Positions 1-9,720 of a stretch of 64,000 bases of DNA are shown here, piece by piece. The notes beneath the pieces are model-generated. The model had not been told where the DNA came from. It searched no databases and saw nothing but the letters and a program-made list of their open reading frames with translations. A program made the position numbers and the translations under genes. Each line of letters begins with the position of its first letter. The first letter of the stretch is position 1. This DNA comes from Penium margaritaceum (lineage: Eukaryota > Streptophyta > Zygnematophyceae > Desmidiales > Peniaceae): NCBI GenBank assembly GCA_023375785.1, contig SZWC01001516.1:77994-141993 (forward strand). Reading direction: 5' to 3'.

Positions 1-3000
1 CGGACCCTTTCGCACGGCGTCAAATGGTGGTAGCAAGTATTTTCTGACCTTCATAGATGACCACAGCCGCAAGGTGTGGATCTTCTTCCTCAAAGCAAAG
101 GGAGAGGTCAGAGAAAAGTTGCAGGAGTTTGTCGCCATGGTGGAGCGGCAGACCGGAAAGAAAGTCAAAGCGATGCGAAGCGACAACGGTGGAGAGTACG
201 AGGCATGCAAGGGCTGGTTGAGGCAACATGGGATCAGCCACCAGCCCACAACGCCTTACACGCCGCAGAGCAATGGTGTTGCCGAACGGATGAATCAGAC
301 CATCCTCGGCATGGTGCGTAGCATGCTCTTTGATGCAAAGCTTCCACCGCGGTTCTGGGCGGAAGCGGCAAGAACGGCATGCTATCTCGTCAACCTGACT
401 CCTGCCGCTGCTCTGGGCAGGCGCGGAAAGAAGAAGGGAAAGCAACAGATGACACCACAAGAAGTTTGGTCAGGGAAGAAGCCGGACGCATCACACCTGA
501 AGGTATTCGGCTGCACCGCATGGGCAAAGGTCCAGGCGGGTGAGGGTGCTGGCAAGCTGGATTCAAGAGCACGAAAATGTGTTATGGTGGGCTATGAGAC
601 GGCCCACAAGACATATCGCTTGTGGGACCTGGCAGGAAGAAGACTCATCACCAGCCGGGATGTAACCTTTGACGAGAGGAAAACAGGCAAGGAGGAGATG
701 CTTGATCCCACGGAAGCTCCAAAACAGGGAGAGTGGTTGGTGCTGCTAGAGTCAGGAGATCAAGCTCCTGAAAACTGGCAAGTGGTGCCAGTGCGGCAGG
801 CCGTGAAGAAGAGTGGTGTGCCAGGGGGAGCGGCTGCGCAGGCTGACGCAGCGGCGAGCTCCGACACAGAGTCAGAGACGTCCAATGCCTCTGAGACCAG
901 CTCGGAGGCCAGTTGCTCTTCAAAAGAGGAAAATTCAACTCCAGGGCAGCCAACACCACAGGAGCAACAGCATGGCAAACATCCACCAGCAATGCAACGT
1001 CGCAGCACACGACAAAGAAAACAAACTCCAAAGTACGACGCTGACACTGGAAGTTGGACTGGACTGAGCTGGTCCTGTTTGGCTCAGGGAGAGCCGCTCA
1101 TTGTGGCTGAAGCGCTGGCAAGGCCCGATGCGGCCAAGTGGAAGGAGGCGGTGGACAGCGAGCTCGCGTCCATCGAAGAAAATGGCACATGGGTGCTGGT
1201 GGACAGACCCGCTAACGCTCACGTGGTGGGCTCAAAGTGGGTGCTCAGGTTGAAGCGGAAGCAAGATGATAGCATCGACAAGTACAAGGCAAGGGTCGTG
1301 GCGAAAGGGTTCTCACAGCGCGCAGGTTCTGAGTACGATGAGACCTTCGCACCGGTCGTCACGTTTGCCTCCATCAGGTCCCTGCTTGCTGTCGCTGCCG
1401 CCANGAAGCTCCAAAACAGGGAGAGTGGTTGGTGCTGCTAGAGTCAGGAGATCAAGCTCCTGAAAACTGGCAAGTGGTGCCAGTGCGGCAGGCCGTGAAG
1501 AAGAGTGGTGTGCCAGGGGGAGCGGCTGCGCAGGCTGACGCAGCGGCGAGCTCCGACACAGAGTCGGAGACGTCCGAGGCCTCTGAGACCAGCTCGGAGG
1601 CCAGTGGCTCTTCAAAAGAGGAAAATTCAACTCCAGGGCAGCCAACACCACAGGAGCAACAGCATGGCAAACATCCACCAGCAATGCAACGTCGCAGCAC
1701 ACGACAAAGAAAACAAACTCCAAAGTACGACGCTGACACTGGAAGCTGGACTGGACTGAGCTGGTCCTGTTTGGCTCAGGGAGAGCCGCTCACTGTGGCT
1801 GAAGCGCTGGCAAGGCCCGATGCGGCCAAGTGGAAGGAGGCGGTGGACAGCGAGCTCGCGTCCATCGAAGAAAATGGCACATGGGTGCTGGTGGACAGAC
1901 CCGCTAACGCTCACGTGGTGGGCTCAAAGTGGGTGCTCAGGTTGAAGCGGAAGCAAGATGATAGCATCGACAAGTACAAGGCAAGGGTCGTGGCGAAAGG
2001 GTTCTCACAGCGCGCAGGTTCTGAGTACGATGAGACCTTCGCACCGGTCGTCACGTTTGCCTCCATCAGGTCCCTGCTTGCTGTCGCTGCCGCCAAAGAC
2101 CTTGAGATCCACCAAATGGATGTGAAGACAGCCTTCCTTTATGGGAAGCTTGACAAGGAGGTGCTAATGGAGGTACCGGAAGGTGTCAAAGCACCCCAGG
2201 GTAAGGTGTGCAAGCTGGTGAAGGCGTTGTACGGGCTGAAACAGGCCCCACGGATCTGGTATAAGGAGATGGACAGCTTCATGGCTGAGATCTCCTTCGC
2301 ACATTGCAAAAATGACCCTAGCGTCTATGTGCGGGAGGACGAACGTGGCTTGCTACTTGTGGCATTGTACGTGGATGATCTTATCATGTGTTCTTCCTCG
2401 CAGGAGGCCCTCACGGACCTCAAGAAAAATCTGGCCAGTAGATTTAAGATGAAGGACATGGGACCTCTCGAGTACTACCTCGGGATTGCTGATCACCGCA
2501 ATCGCAAAGCAGGCACCATCGAGCTCAACCAGACCAAGTACATCATCGACATCTTGAAGCGCTACAACATGGAGGACTGCAAGCCCGTCAGCACCCCCAT
2601 GCCCTCCGACTGCAAGCTCTCCTCCTCCATGTCACCAAGGAACGAGGCAGACCGGCGGGAGATGCAAAACATTCCATACCAGTCCGCCGTCGGAAGCCTC
2701 ATGTATGCAATGGTGGGAACACGACCTGACATTGCTTTTGCAGTGGGTCACGTGAGCAGGTTTGTGGCCAACCCTGGGCCAGAACATTGGCAAGTCGTGA
2801 AGCGGATTTTTCGCTACCTCAAAAAGACTCGGCACGTCGGACTTCGGTTTGGAGGTCTAGAAGGATCAGACTTGCTGCGGCTGACATGCTACACNTTTCT
2901 ACTGCTGAGGCGGAGTACATTGCACTCTCCGAAGTTTGCAAGGAAACACAGTGGCTTCGTAGTTTGCTTGATGAGATCAAGGCACCACAAGAGGAGGCAA

Positions 3001-3246
3001 CGGTCATCCGCGTCGACAACCAAAGTGCCATGGCTATGGCAGAGGACGACATGATCTCCCGGCGTACAAAGCACATCGATATTTGGTACCACTACTCACG
3101 TGACCTTATCGCCAAGGGTGTCATGGAACTGGAGCACGTCGCAACCAAGAAAATGCTTGCAGACTTCTTGACAAAGCCGCTAGACAGCGACTTGCATGTT
3201 GCAGGTGCTCGAGGAGTCGGCATGGTGGATGCAAGAGATCAGAACT
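1..3246 (+). CDS. copia polyprotein (IN, RT, RNase H), partial
   Basis: The frame is open at the window start, so the product begins upstream. The integrase core shows YFLTFIDDHSRK, the second acidic residue in SDNGGEY and the glutamate in NGVAERMN. An acidic, Ser/Glu-rich linker follows. RT shows KARVVAKGFSQ, MDVKTAFLYG, YGLKQAP and the catalytic YVDDLIM. RNase H has STAEAEYIALSE, the TKHID box and LADFLTKPL near the C-terminus. The product would copy element RNA into DNA and integrate it. Gag and protease lie outside the window. Assembly Ns at 1404 and 2895 fall inside the frame, so the printed frame should not be read as one exact protein. Confidence 0.9.
713..2095. other. assembly join: 691-bp direct duplicate around an N at 1404
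   Basis: Bases 713-1403 recur at 1405-2095 with only about seven visible substitutions, and a single N at 1404 separates them. Both copies encode the same integrase-RT linker and start of RT. A natural tandem duplication would not be expected to coincide with an N. I infer two overlapping contigs, alleles or near-identical copies placed end to end without merging. Confidence 0.8.
2895..2895. other. single N, unresolved assembly join in the RNase H region
   Basis: An N lies inside the RNase H domain of A1. The sequence on either side matches parts of the same domain in A3 that are not adjacent there, so the N marks an unresolved or collapsed join rather than one unknown base. Confidence 0.7.
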
Positions 3247-3330
3247 AAAGACCAAGAAAACTGACATGCACAAACACAACCTAGAGCTACAGGTTCATGC
3301 CGAAGAAAACTACCACAGCAGGTGGCCTAC

Positions 3331-3346
3331 GGTGCAAGGGAGAGAT
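3331..3346 (+). other. polypurine tract of A1
   Basis: A purine-rich run (GGTGCAAGGGAGAGAT) sits directly before the LTR start at 3347. The same tract in reverse flanks the LTR of A3 at 63500-63515. In LTR elements this RNA resists RNase H and primes plus-strand DNA. Confidence 0.85.
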
Positions 3347-3469
3347 TGGTGTTCTTCTATGCCCCATGGCCACTGCTATGGGTTGACGGACAGGTTGGCC
3401 ATGCACTGCTCCCTTGGAGTAAGTCCCCCAAACCTTGTTCGTGGTGCAAGTCCAAGCGAGACACCAGAA

Positions 3470-3537
3470 GTGTAGCACAACGGATAGCATGTTGGACTTA
3501 GGGACAACAGGTCCTGCGATCGAGCTTTGATGTGCGC
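3470..3537 (+). other. tRNA-Arg-like module inside the A1 LTR
   Basis: The start TAGCACAACGGATAGCATG fits the Pol III A box (TRGYNNANNGG) and closely resembles the D-arm of eukaryotic arginine tRNAs, which carry GCGCAATGGATAGC; the A3 copy has exactly that string. TTGGACTT follows, as on the 5' side of the anticodon arm of tRNA-Arg(UCU) as I recall it. A TGTTG/CAACA stem can form but its loop is too long, and a degenerate B box (GATCGAGC) comes after. No acceptor stem pairs, so it is not a working tRNA gene. It is best read as a tRNA-derived segment captured in U3. Confidence 0.5.
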
Positions 3538-3796
3538 AGGAGTTTTTTTGACCTTCTAGCACAGGGGAAGTTTCTTAGACATTTCTCCATGCATGAGGAG
3601 AGTGCGCCACTTGGCGGTCAGTGGATGCGCCAATTGGCGGACTGGTGAGGTGGTTTGGAGTGACCACCCCAAAAGTGTCACTGCCCACACACCTTAGAAG
3701 CCAGGCCTAGGACTATATGTACCAGGCTCATTCCTCATTCTAATTACACAATCTGGCCTTAGATGCTCCTCATAGAGTTGTCCAACTAAGGAACAG

Positions 3797-3804
3797 TATA
3801 AATA
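3797..3804 (+). promoter_or_regulatory. candidate TATA box of the A1 LTR
   Basis: TATAAATA lies about 450 bases into the LTR, a usual place for the U3 promoter of a copia LTR. The A3 LTR has TATAAAGA at the matching place (63042-63049, minus strand). Confidence 0.55.
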
Positions 3805-4035
3805 AGACACTGGTTGGTCTAAGCCCGAGGAGTTAGTCTTTGACTAGCACCTCGCGCGAAAGTGACCAAGTGTTAAGTGGACACAGTTGCTAGCAAGTGA
3901 TTACCTAGGAACTGCTCAGTGTGGAACCGTGATCTTGAGGGTGATATCTTCTCCTAGCTGAAATGCTAGGAGCGGACGGCAGGTGCTATTGTGTCGGCCC
4001 TGTTTTCTAGTCCGTTTGCCTCAGAACGGTTGACA

Positions 4036-5700
4036 CGTCCATCTGTTCTGGTTTCTGCAACATCCAGAAATGGCCGCGCTCACCAGGCTTGTAACGCACC
4101 CTAAGAGGGTACCTACGACTTGGTGCTGGAGCGTTAGCGGGCGGCTGGCGCAGTGCCGCTGGCACAATTGCTGCTGCTGGTAGTGCTCCATCTCCCTCCT
4201 CTTCTTCTGCCGATGAGTCTGCTGTATCTGCTGCATCAGACATGGGAGAGTAGAGTGATTCTCCCACTTTCACAGTAGAGGAAGGATCGGGAGAGACTGG
4301 GTCAGGAAGGATTTCTGCTCCTACTGTCTCGTCAGCTGCTGGTTCTGTTGCCTCTTCACAGACAATGTTAGTGTTAATGACATTGCTCTCGCTGAAGACG
4401 ACATCTTTGAAGATGATGATGTGGCCTGTATCCCTCTTGTAGAGGCAATAAGCCTTCCTTGCCACATCGTAGCCAATAATCAGCATATGTGCACTCTTTG
4501 CATCCCATTTCTGCCGCTTCTCCTTGGACATCTGCATGTGCGCCAGGCTCCCAAATGCTTGGACATGACCCACGCTTGGTTTCTTGCCGAACCACGCCCC
4601 GTACGGCGTCATCTACTCAAGCGCCTTAGTTAGACTGCGGTTCTTGACATAGACCGCATACTCACAGCTTCAGCCTAGAAGTCGTAGGTCAGCCAAGCCA
4701 CGTATAGCATGGAGCGCGCCGACTCCACTATGGTACGGTTGGCGCTTTCTGCTAACCGTTCTGCTACGGCGAGTACGGCGCAATACGCTCCGCCTTGATG
4801 CCAGCTGTTGCAAGATAGTCCTGGAATTCCTTGCTTAGGTACACTCCACTGCAGTTGCAGCGCAACGCCTTGATCTTCTTGCTAGTCTGGTTCTCCACCA
4901 TGGCCTTGAACTCCTTGAACCTGTCAAAGCACTGGTCCTTCGAAGGAAGGAATTACACAGGAGTGTAACGGCTTAAATCATCAATGAAGGTCAAGAAATA
5001 CCTAGAGCCTCCAAAGCTCTGGGTCTGCATCGGTCCGCACAAGTCTGTGTGGACCAGCTCCAACACCTCCTTCGCATGCTCCCCTGCTTTAGAGAACGTC
5101 TCGCGGTGCTGCTTCCCCTCCAAACAGAAGATGCATAACTGCTGCTCAAAGTTAGAGATGGTATGCAGGTCACGCACCATCTGCTTTGCTTGAAGCTGCT
5201 ACAAGGCGCGCATGCCAATGTGGCTGTAGCGTGCATGCCAGATCTTGCCATCTGTCGCTTGCACCACTGCTGCAAGACTCTGCTCACGCGGGATCTTGGT
5301 TGCCCCAAGCAGGCGGTACATGTCGCCCTCCTTCACGGACCTGGCCAACTCCTCTCCTGTATCCTTATTGAGGATGTAGCCATAGTCATCATCGAAGACG
5401 ACGCGCAGTCCTGTGTTTGTAAGAGAGGAGACTGAGAGGAGGTTGAATGCAGCATCTGGTACATAGAGGACGCCATGGAACACTCCCACTTGAATGCCAC
5501 ACGGGGTCTTCAACCACATCTCCACAATCCCAATCCCCTCAGCATACACCACCTGATCATCACCCATAGCGATAGGACGAGGAGGGATGGACAGCAGCTG
5601 TGTAAACCACTCCTTGTGATGTGTGAGGCTCTTGGTACATCTTGAGTCCTTGTAACATTCGAGATCCGCCTTCTCCACCTGCGACATGTCAGACTTCGCC
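4036..5700 (-). pseudogene. B1 protease-integrase remnant
   Basis: Fossil pol. Protease motif KDS near 5640-5660; GAG-pre-integrase with WHARYSHIGMRAL and CLEGKQH at about 5100-5230; integrase core with HTDLCGPMQTQSFGGSRYF and FIDDLSRY at about 4950-5090; integrase C-terminal part with FGKKPSVGHVQAFGSLAHM and IGYDVARKAY at about 4400-4610; then an acidic, proline-rich linker to 4036. Order and motifs are those of copia. Broken, several breaks. Confidence 0.85.
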
Positions 5701-6720
5701 ATGAAGAGACGGTCGCGTACCTCCTTGGCCACATTCATGTTGCCAAAGTGGCGCACACAGGCTGGTTTTGCTGGTGCTGACGCTTCTGTGACTGCTGCTG
5801 CTGCTGCTGCTTTTGCTGTAGCTGCTGCGATGACTGCTCCTATTGCTGCTCCTTCTGGTCCCTCTTGAGTTTGAAACACTCCTTTTTGTAGTGTCCCTCT
5901 TTCTGGCAGTAGTGGCATTTGCCTTTGTTTCTGCCTTTCTGCAGTCCAGACTGTTGCTGCTACTGCTGGTTGCGTGAGCTCATGGCCACAAAAGTTGCTT
6001 CACTGCTGCCGCCGCCATTGCATTTTGCTGCATTGCGACGCAATTCCACCTGCACCAAGTGCGTGCAGATGAAGTTAAGGTCGAGAGTCAGCTGGCACTC
6101 CAATGTCTCTCGCACCGTGTCGTAGCTGGTTGGGAGTCCCCTCAGCAAGAGGAGGATGAAGCACGTCTCTTCCACAGGGTTGCCGGCCGCTCTCAACTGC
6201 TTCGCCAGCTTCTTTGCCTTGTCCAAATTTGCCTCCATCCCTTCACTACCCTGCATTTTTAGCGCCATCATCTTCTCCTCCAAAAGCATGAGGAATGTAG
6301 GATCCTTGCTCTCTTACTTCTTGCACAACGTGTCCTACCCCTCCTTTGCAGTAGCCTTGTCACTCACGTACTGAAGATGCGGGTTGGAGATGGTGTTGAC
6401 AAGCAACCTGTAGGCCTGCCTGTCCTTCTTCTTCCACTCCTCATATGCCGCTGGTACAGCTGCAAAAGAACCCGCATCAGCTGCACCCATTTGCGGCGTC
6501 TTCCCCGCCACCACCTGCGCTACGGTGATGCCTTTTGCCTATGGAATTGGAGCCGGCTCGTCGCTGCTCACCACCTCCCACAAGCCCCTCTCCTCCAAAA
6601 GGAGGCGGCTACGGATTTTCCAAAACGTGAAGTTGGCGCATACCTCCAGCCTCTCCAAAGGCCGGGCTGCTGTTACAACGCCATCTGCTGCCATTTTCAG
6701 CCTTGGTGATGCTCAGCGCT
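5700..6720 (-). pseudogene. B1 Gag remnant
   Basis: Fossil UBN2-type capsid gene. Helix-rich capsid motifs include LLEEKMMALKMQGSEGME, AKKLAKQLRAAGNPVEE and LLLRGLPTSYDTVRETLE at 5960-6290. A CCHC knuckle and a Lys/Gln-rich tail encoded by CAG-like repeats lie at 5760-5930. The Gag N-terminus with its TRP-rich opening lies near 6600-6700. Gag of this family packages the element RNA in cytoplasmic particles. Broken. Confidence 0.82.
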
Positions 6721-7289
6721 GCCCTTGGATGGCGGCATTACCCCTGCTTGTCCTGCTGCTTCTGCCAGAAATCTGTCTGACAGAAAATGGACTGTAGATG
6801 CCAGCAGACTGGGAATTCGGATAAATGGATCCCACCACTGGAAAATGCAGCTCAAAACCTTTGAGATCGACCCATAAAACAGGGTCATCAACCGGGGATT
6901 TTGAAAGATATGCCCTCTTGAAAACAGGGTATGCTTCTGCTCCTACGCCAACTTAGACCAGCCACATTGTAAACCGCGTTGTTTCCCAACGAATCGATGG
7001 AATACAAATGTTTTTGCATCAATGGCAACCTTAGGAAAAATACTACAATTCGCATGTGCCACTTTTTAAATTTGACAAAGAAACAAGAGAGTTATGGTTA
7101 TCACAAGGCAACAGTCTTACTCATAGAGAAGCGTGTAGCCTTGGCGGACCTCGTTTTGAGCATAACTCTCAATCCCACTGTTGGATCCTCGCGATTTCGG
7201 GCTCGTTGGAAAGCTTGTCTGGTAAAGGTTTCACCCCAGCCCGTCACTCTCAAAATGACGGCCTGTGCTGGCTGAAAGTGGCAGAACTT

Positions 7290-7302
7290 GGCTCTGATAC
7301 CA
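7290..7302 (-). other. primer-binding site of B1 (initiator tRNA-Met)
   Basis: The reverse complement reads TGGTATCAGAGCC, the standard complement of the plant initiator tRNA-Met 3' end. It lies two bases from the LTR end. It fixes B1 on the minus strand and 7305-8042 as its 5' LTR. Confidence 0.92.
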
Positions 7303-7304
7303 AA

Positions 7305-8042
7305 TGTTGGATTTGGAGGAGAGAGGGAGCTTTGGAGCAGAGAGCATGTGGGACTCGAAGGGCATGACTTGTGCTGAAGAATGGTTGTTGAATCACTCAA
7401 AATAATGGAGTACATATACAGCTAGAGCTTGTGCAAGTCAGCCCTCTCACAAGCCACACCACTTAGCCATGGAGGCTTTTGCTCACACACTAGAGTCCAT
7501 AATCTCACACAAGGGAGGAAATCAGCCTAACAATCAGGCTGACCAGTCACACACGACCTATAGAGCTAGAGAATGCTCTCATGGCACACTCCTAGTGGTC
7601 ACATCACCCACAAACCCATGGACAATCGCCATGTGTCCATGGCTAGCACACAAAAATCTCACCTCACCTAAAAAGTAAGGAGAGGTATCTTTATCCTCGT
7701 CAGCACACTCTGACAAGGCAATCCTAAGTCCAAGGGCCTTTTTGGATACTTCTCCCATCAGGTCATGACCCTGGACCTCTTGTATTTTTCTTTTCTCAGG
7801 CTAAGGCATGGAGCCATCGCCCATGCCCACCCAGACCTCGACGGTCCATGACCCCCGAAACTTCGAAAATTCATATCTCCCAATTCGACCGTTGGATCGG
7901 CTTCAAACTTGGACCGTAGACATTTTGCTATGTGATCTTTCCAATGGTGAAGTCAGAATGATGATCGGAGTAGGCATCTGGTACTTTCAGGGAACTTGCT
8001 CTTGTGGACCTGAAACTAAGCCGGATGGCTCCTTTTCCAATA
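7305..8042 (-). repeat. 5' LTR of B1 (about 738 bp)
   Basis: Starts TGTTGGATTTGG beside the primer site and ends CCAATA, the decayed form of the family end CCAACA. Carries the family landmarks: a short leader-like block, a TATA-like CTATATGTA on the minus strand, a hairpin-like segment built on TCAGCCTAACAATCAGGCTGA, and a block AATTCGACCGTTGGATCGG also found in the leader. Confidence 0.9.
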
Positions 8043-8047
8043 CCTTT

Positions 8048-8393
8048 AGCCTAGTCAGTACACTCTGACAAGGCAATTGTAAGACCAAGGGCCTTTTTGG
8101 ATCCTTCTACCATCAGGTCTTGACCTGGACCTCTTGCCTTTTTGTTTTCAGGCTAAGGCATGGAGCCTTCACCCATGGTCACCCATAAATCCGCGCTCCA
8201 TGACCCCGGACCCTCGAAAATTCATATCTCCCAATCCGAATGTTAGATCGGCCTGAAACTTGGAACGTCGAGAAATTGCCACCTGATATTTCTAATTGTG
8301 AATTTGGATTGACGTATCAAGCAAGCATTTGGTAGTCTCCTGGAACTTACTCCTATGGACCTGAAACTAAGCCGGATGGCCCTATTCCCAATA
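8048..8393 (-). repeat. partial B-type LTR (X), interrupted by B1
   Basis: The inner half of a B-type LTR, beginning just past the B1 insertion and ending CCAATA at 8393, followed by CAGCA. Its ending CCCTATTCCCA is shared with the LTR at 17113-17733, which is also followed by CAGCA and the same G sequence. The two are therefore likely duplicates of one insertion made before G was duplicated. Confidence 0.75.
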
Positions 8394-9175
8394 CAGCACA
8401 CATGATTTTGCCTCTGTGCGAACTCTATTCATGTCATTCTTCCGCCTACCATCAACTTTGATCATTCGCTCCGCACAAGGATCTGCCGAATGGAGGTGCA
8501 AACTTGCAATGACCTACATCCACGCCAATTTCTATCTTGCACACGTGATCTCATCCCTACGCCAATGTCATCACCAACCTCCTTCTCTTAGGCCAAAATT
8601 CACCTTGTGACATCACTCTCGTGAAAACCCGTCTCCACCCTGTCAATATCAAATCATCATTTCTTTGAGCGTCTTATTATCACCTAACGACTTTACCAAC
8701 TAATGTATGTCAACCTGCCAGAGGCAATAGTCTAGAAAATGGGAACCGCCGTAATGGTCCGCACGGACCGCTCTTGGTATTGCAACCAAGAGATGATAAC
8801 TCCCTCAAAGCCAAGATTCCACTATGAGCAGTTCATACGAATCACTTCCTTGCACTGTGTCCTTAGTTTCTGGTCATTTTCGCGCAAGGAGCTAACTCTT
8901 GGGGCTTAGACCAACCAATGCTTATTTTGCGTCTACCTCTGGTGGACAACTCTGTCAGGAGTCTCAAAGGTAAGAACTGTCCTTAATGACAAGCAACTGA
9001 CAAGTTCATATAGTCCTAGAGCCAGCCCTTAGCCTAGGCGCGCAGTGGCTCCTTGGATGAGCCACTTTGGGGGCAATCAAGATTGCGTCATCCCCCCTGC
9101 CTACACGGCGCTCCCTGTGACCGCCAAGTGGCGCCAGCTACCAGGCAGGACCTTGGAATGTTCTAAGATGTCTTT

Positions 9176-9658
9176 TAGAACCTTCCTGTCTCCCTTTTGG
9201 TCACAGAGAGAATTAGTCATCGGACTGGGATTTGACCCAATGACCTCTCGCTCCACAGACTAATTGTGGAATGTCTAAGCCACAAGGAGTTGTCCTAGGT
9301 AGTATTTGCTGGCTATACTATCCAGATTAGACCTAGGGGACTTGCTCCAAAGGAGAAGTGCATGCATTGTCTATCTGGACCAGACATAGGGGACTTACTC
9401 CAATGGAGCACTGCATNTAGAACCTTCCTGTCTCCCTTTTGGTCACAGAGAGAATTAGTCATCGGACTGGGATTTGACCCAATGACCTCTCGCTCCACAG
9501 ACTAATTGTGGAATGTCTAAGCCACAAGGAGTTGTCCTAGGTAGTATTTGCTGGCTATACTATCCAGATTAGACCTAGGGGACTTGCTCCAAAGGAGAAG
9601 TGCATGCATTGTCTATCTGGACCAGACATAGGGGACTTACTCCAATGGAGCACTGCAT
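9176..9658. other. assembly join: 241-bp direct duplicate around an N at 9417
   Basis: Bases 9176-9416 recur at 9418-9658, and by eye I find no difference. The N lies exactly between them. Removing one copy restores equal LTR lengths in A2, which supports an assembly artefact. Confidence 0.85.
9216..9286 (-). other. tRNA-like module inside the A2 3' LTR
   Basis: On the minus strand it reads GTGGCTTAG... (A-box like), then a perfect five-pair stem CCACA/TGTGG closing a seven-base loop ATTAGTC with T at position 33 and TAG in the anticodon place, then a T-arm-like TTGGGTCAAATCCCAG that matches the B box except for one missing T in the loop. No acceptor stem is visible, so it is not a functional tRNA. 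The same module is repeated at 9459-9528 by the assembly duplicate. Confidence 0.5.
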
Positions 9659-9720
9659 GCCTAGTCCGTCCTGTGTTTGTCCAAATATCAGCCATGTACA
9701 AGGAGCATATTGGGTCAACA

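Larger units (their letters stand above)
1..4035 (+). mobile_element. Ty1/copia element A1, 3' part
   Basis: Copia-type LTR retrotransposon running off the left edge. Visible parts in order: integrase core, linker, reverse transcriptase, RNase H, polypurine tract and a 689-bp 3' LTR ending in CA at 4035. The order IN before RT defines Ty1/copia. The LTR has the same length as that of A3 at the right edge and differs from it by only a few per cent, so this is the youngest family here. It is inserted in the integrase/RT linker of B1, whose sequence resumes at 4036. The visible coding region looks whole apart from places where the assembly carries N. Confidence 0.93.
3347..4035 (+). repeat. 3' LTR of A1 (689 bp)
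   Basis: It starts TGGTGTTCTTC after the polypurine tract and ends GGTTGACA at 4035, where B1 sequence resumes. A3 carries the same LTR in reverse with exactly the same length. From start to end it holds a block GCATGCACTGCTCCCTTGG shared with A2, a tRNA-like module, a TATAAATA box and a GC-rich U5 ending in the conserved inverted terminus. The two A LTRs differ by roughly 3-4%, suggesting recent activity. Confidence 0.92.
4036..8042 (-). mobile_element. Ty1/copia element B1, 5' part
   Basis: Minus-strand copia of family B. In element order it holds a 5' LTR (7305-8042), initiator-Met primer site, leader, Gag, protease, integrase and the start of the integrase/RT linker, where A1 is inserted. 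RT, RNase H and the 3' LTR lie off the left edge, beyond A1. The element is broken, with about eight visible breaks. Its 5' LTR is followed by CCTTT at 8043-8047 and then by the inner half of another B-type LTR, so B1 landed in that LTR. Confidence 0.88.
8708..9720 (-). repeat. 3' LTR of A2
   Basis: Begins TGTCAACCTG, the inverted family terminus, and ends GGTCAACA. The printed length is 1013 bases, but 242 of these are an apparent assembly duplicate around the N at 9417; without it the length is 771, exactly that of the 5' LTR. A roughly 55-base unit (GGGGACTT-CTCC...GCATGC) occurs twice in its U3, once in A1. Confidence 0.88.

Noticed and set aside
648-1031. Long minus-strand frames opposite the A1 linker
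   Set aside because: They mirror the open plus frame; composition follows the Ser/Glu-rich linker in reverse and no motif is present.
3470-3537. A functional tRNA-Arg gene
   Set aside because: No acceptor stem, anticodon loop too long, degenerate B box. Kept only as a tRNA-derived module.
8394-8707. G as a host gene, from its exon-like short frames
   Set aside because: It is repeated, has LTR-like ends and a primer site in copy b, and shows no conserved domain.
9216-9286. A functional tRNA with anticodon TAG
   Set aside because: The T loop is one base short, there is no acceptor stem and the extra arm is irregular; it repeats with the LTR.
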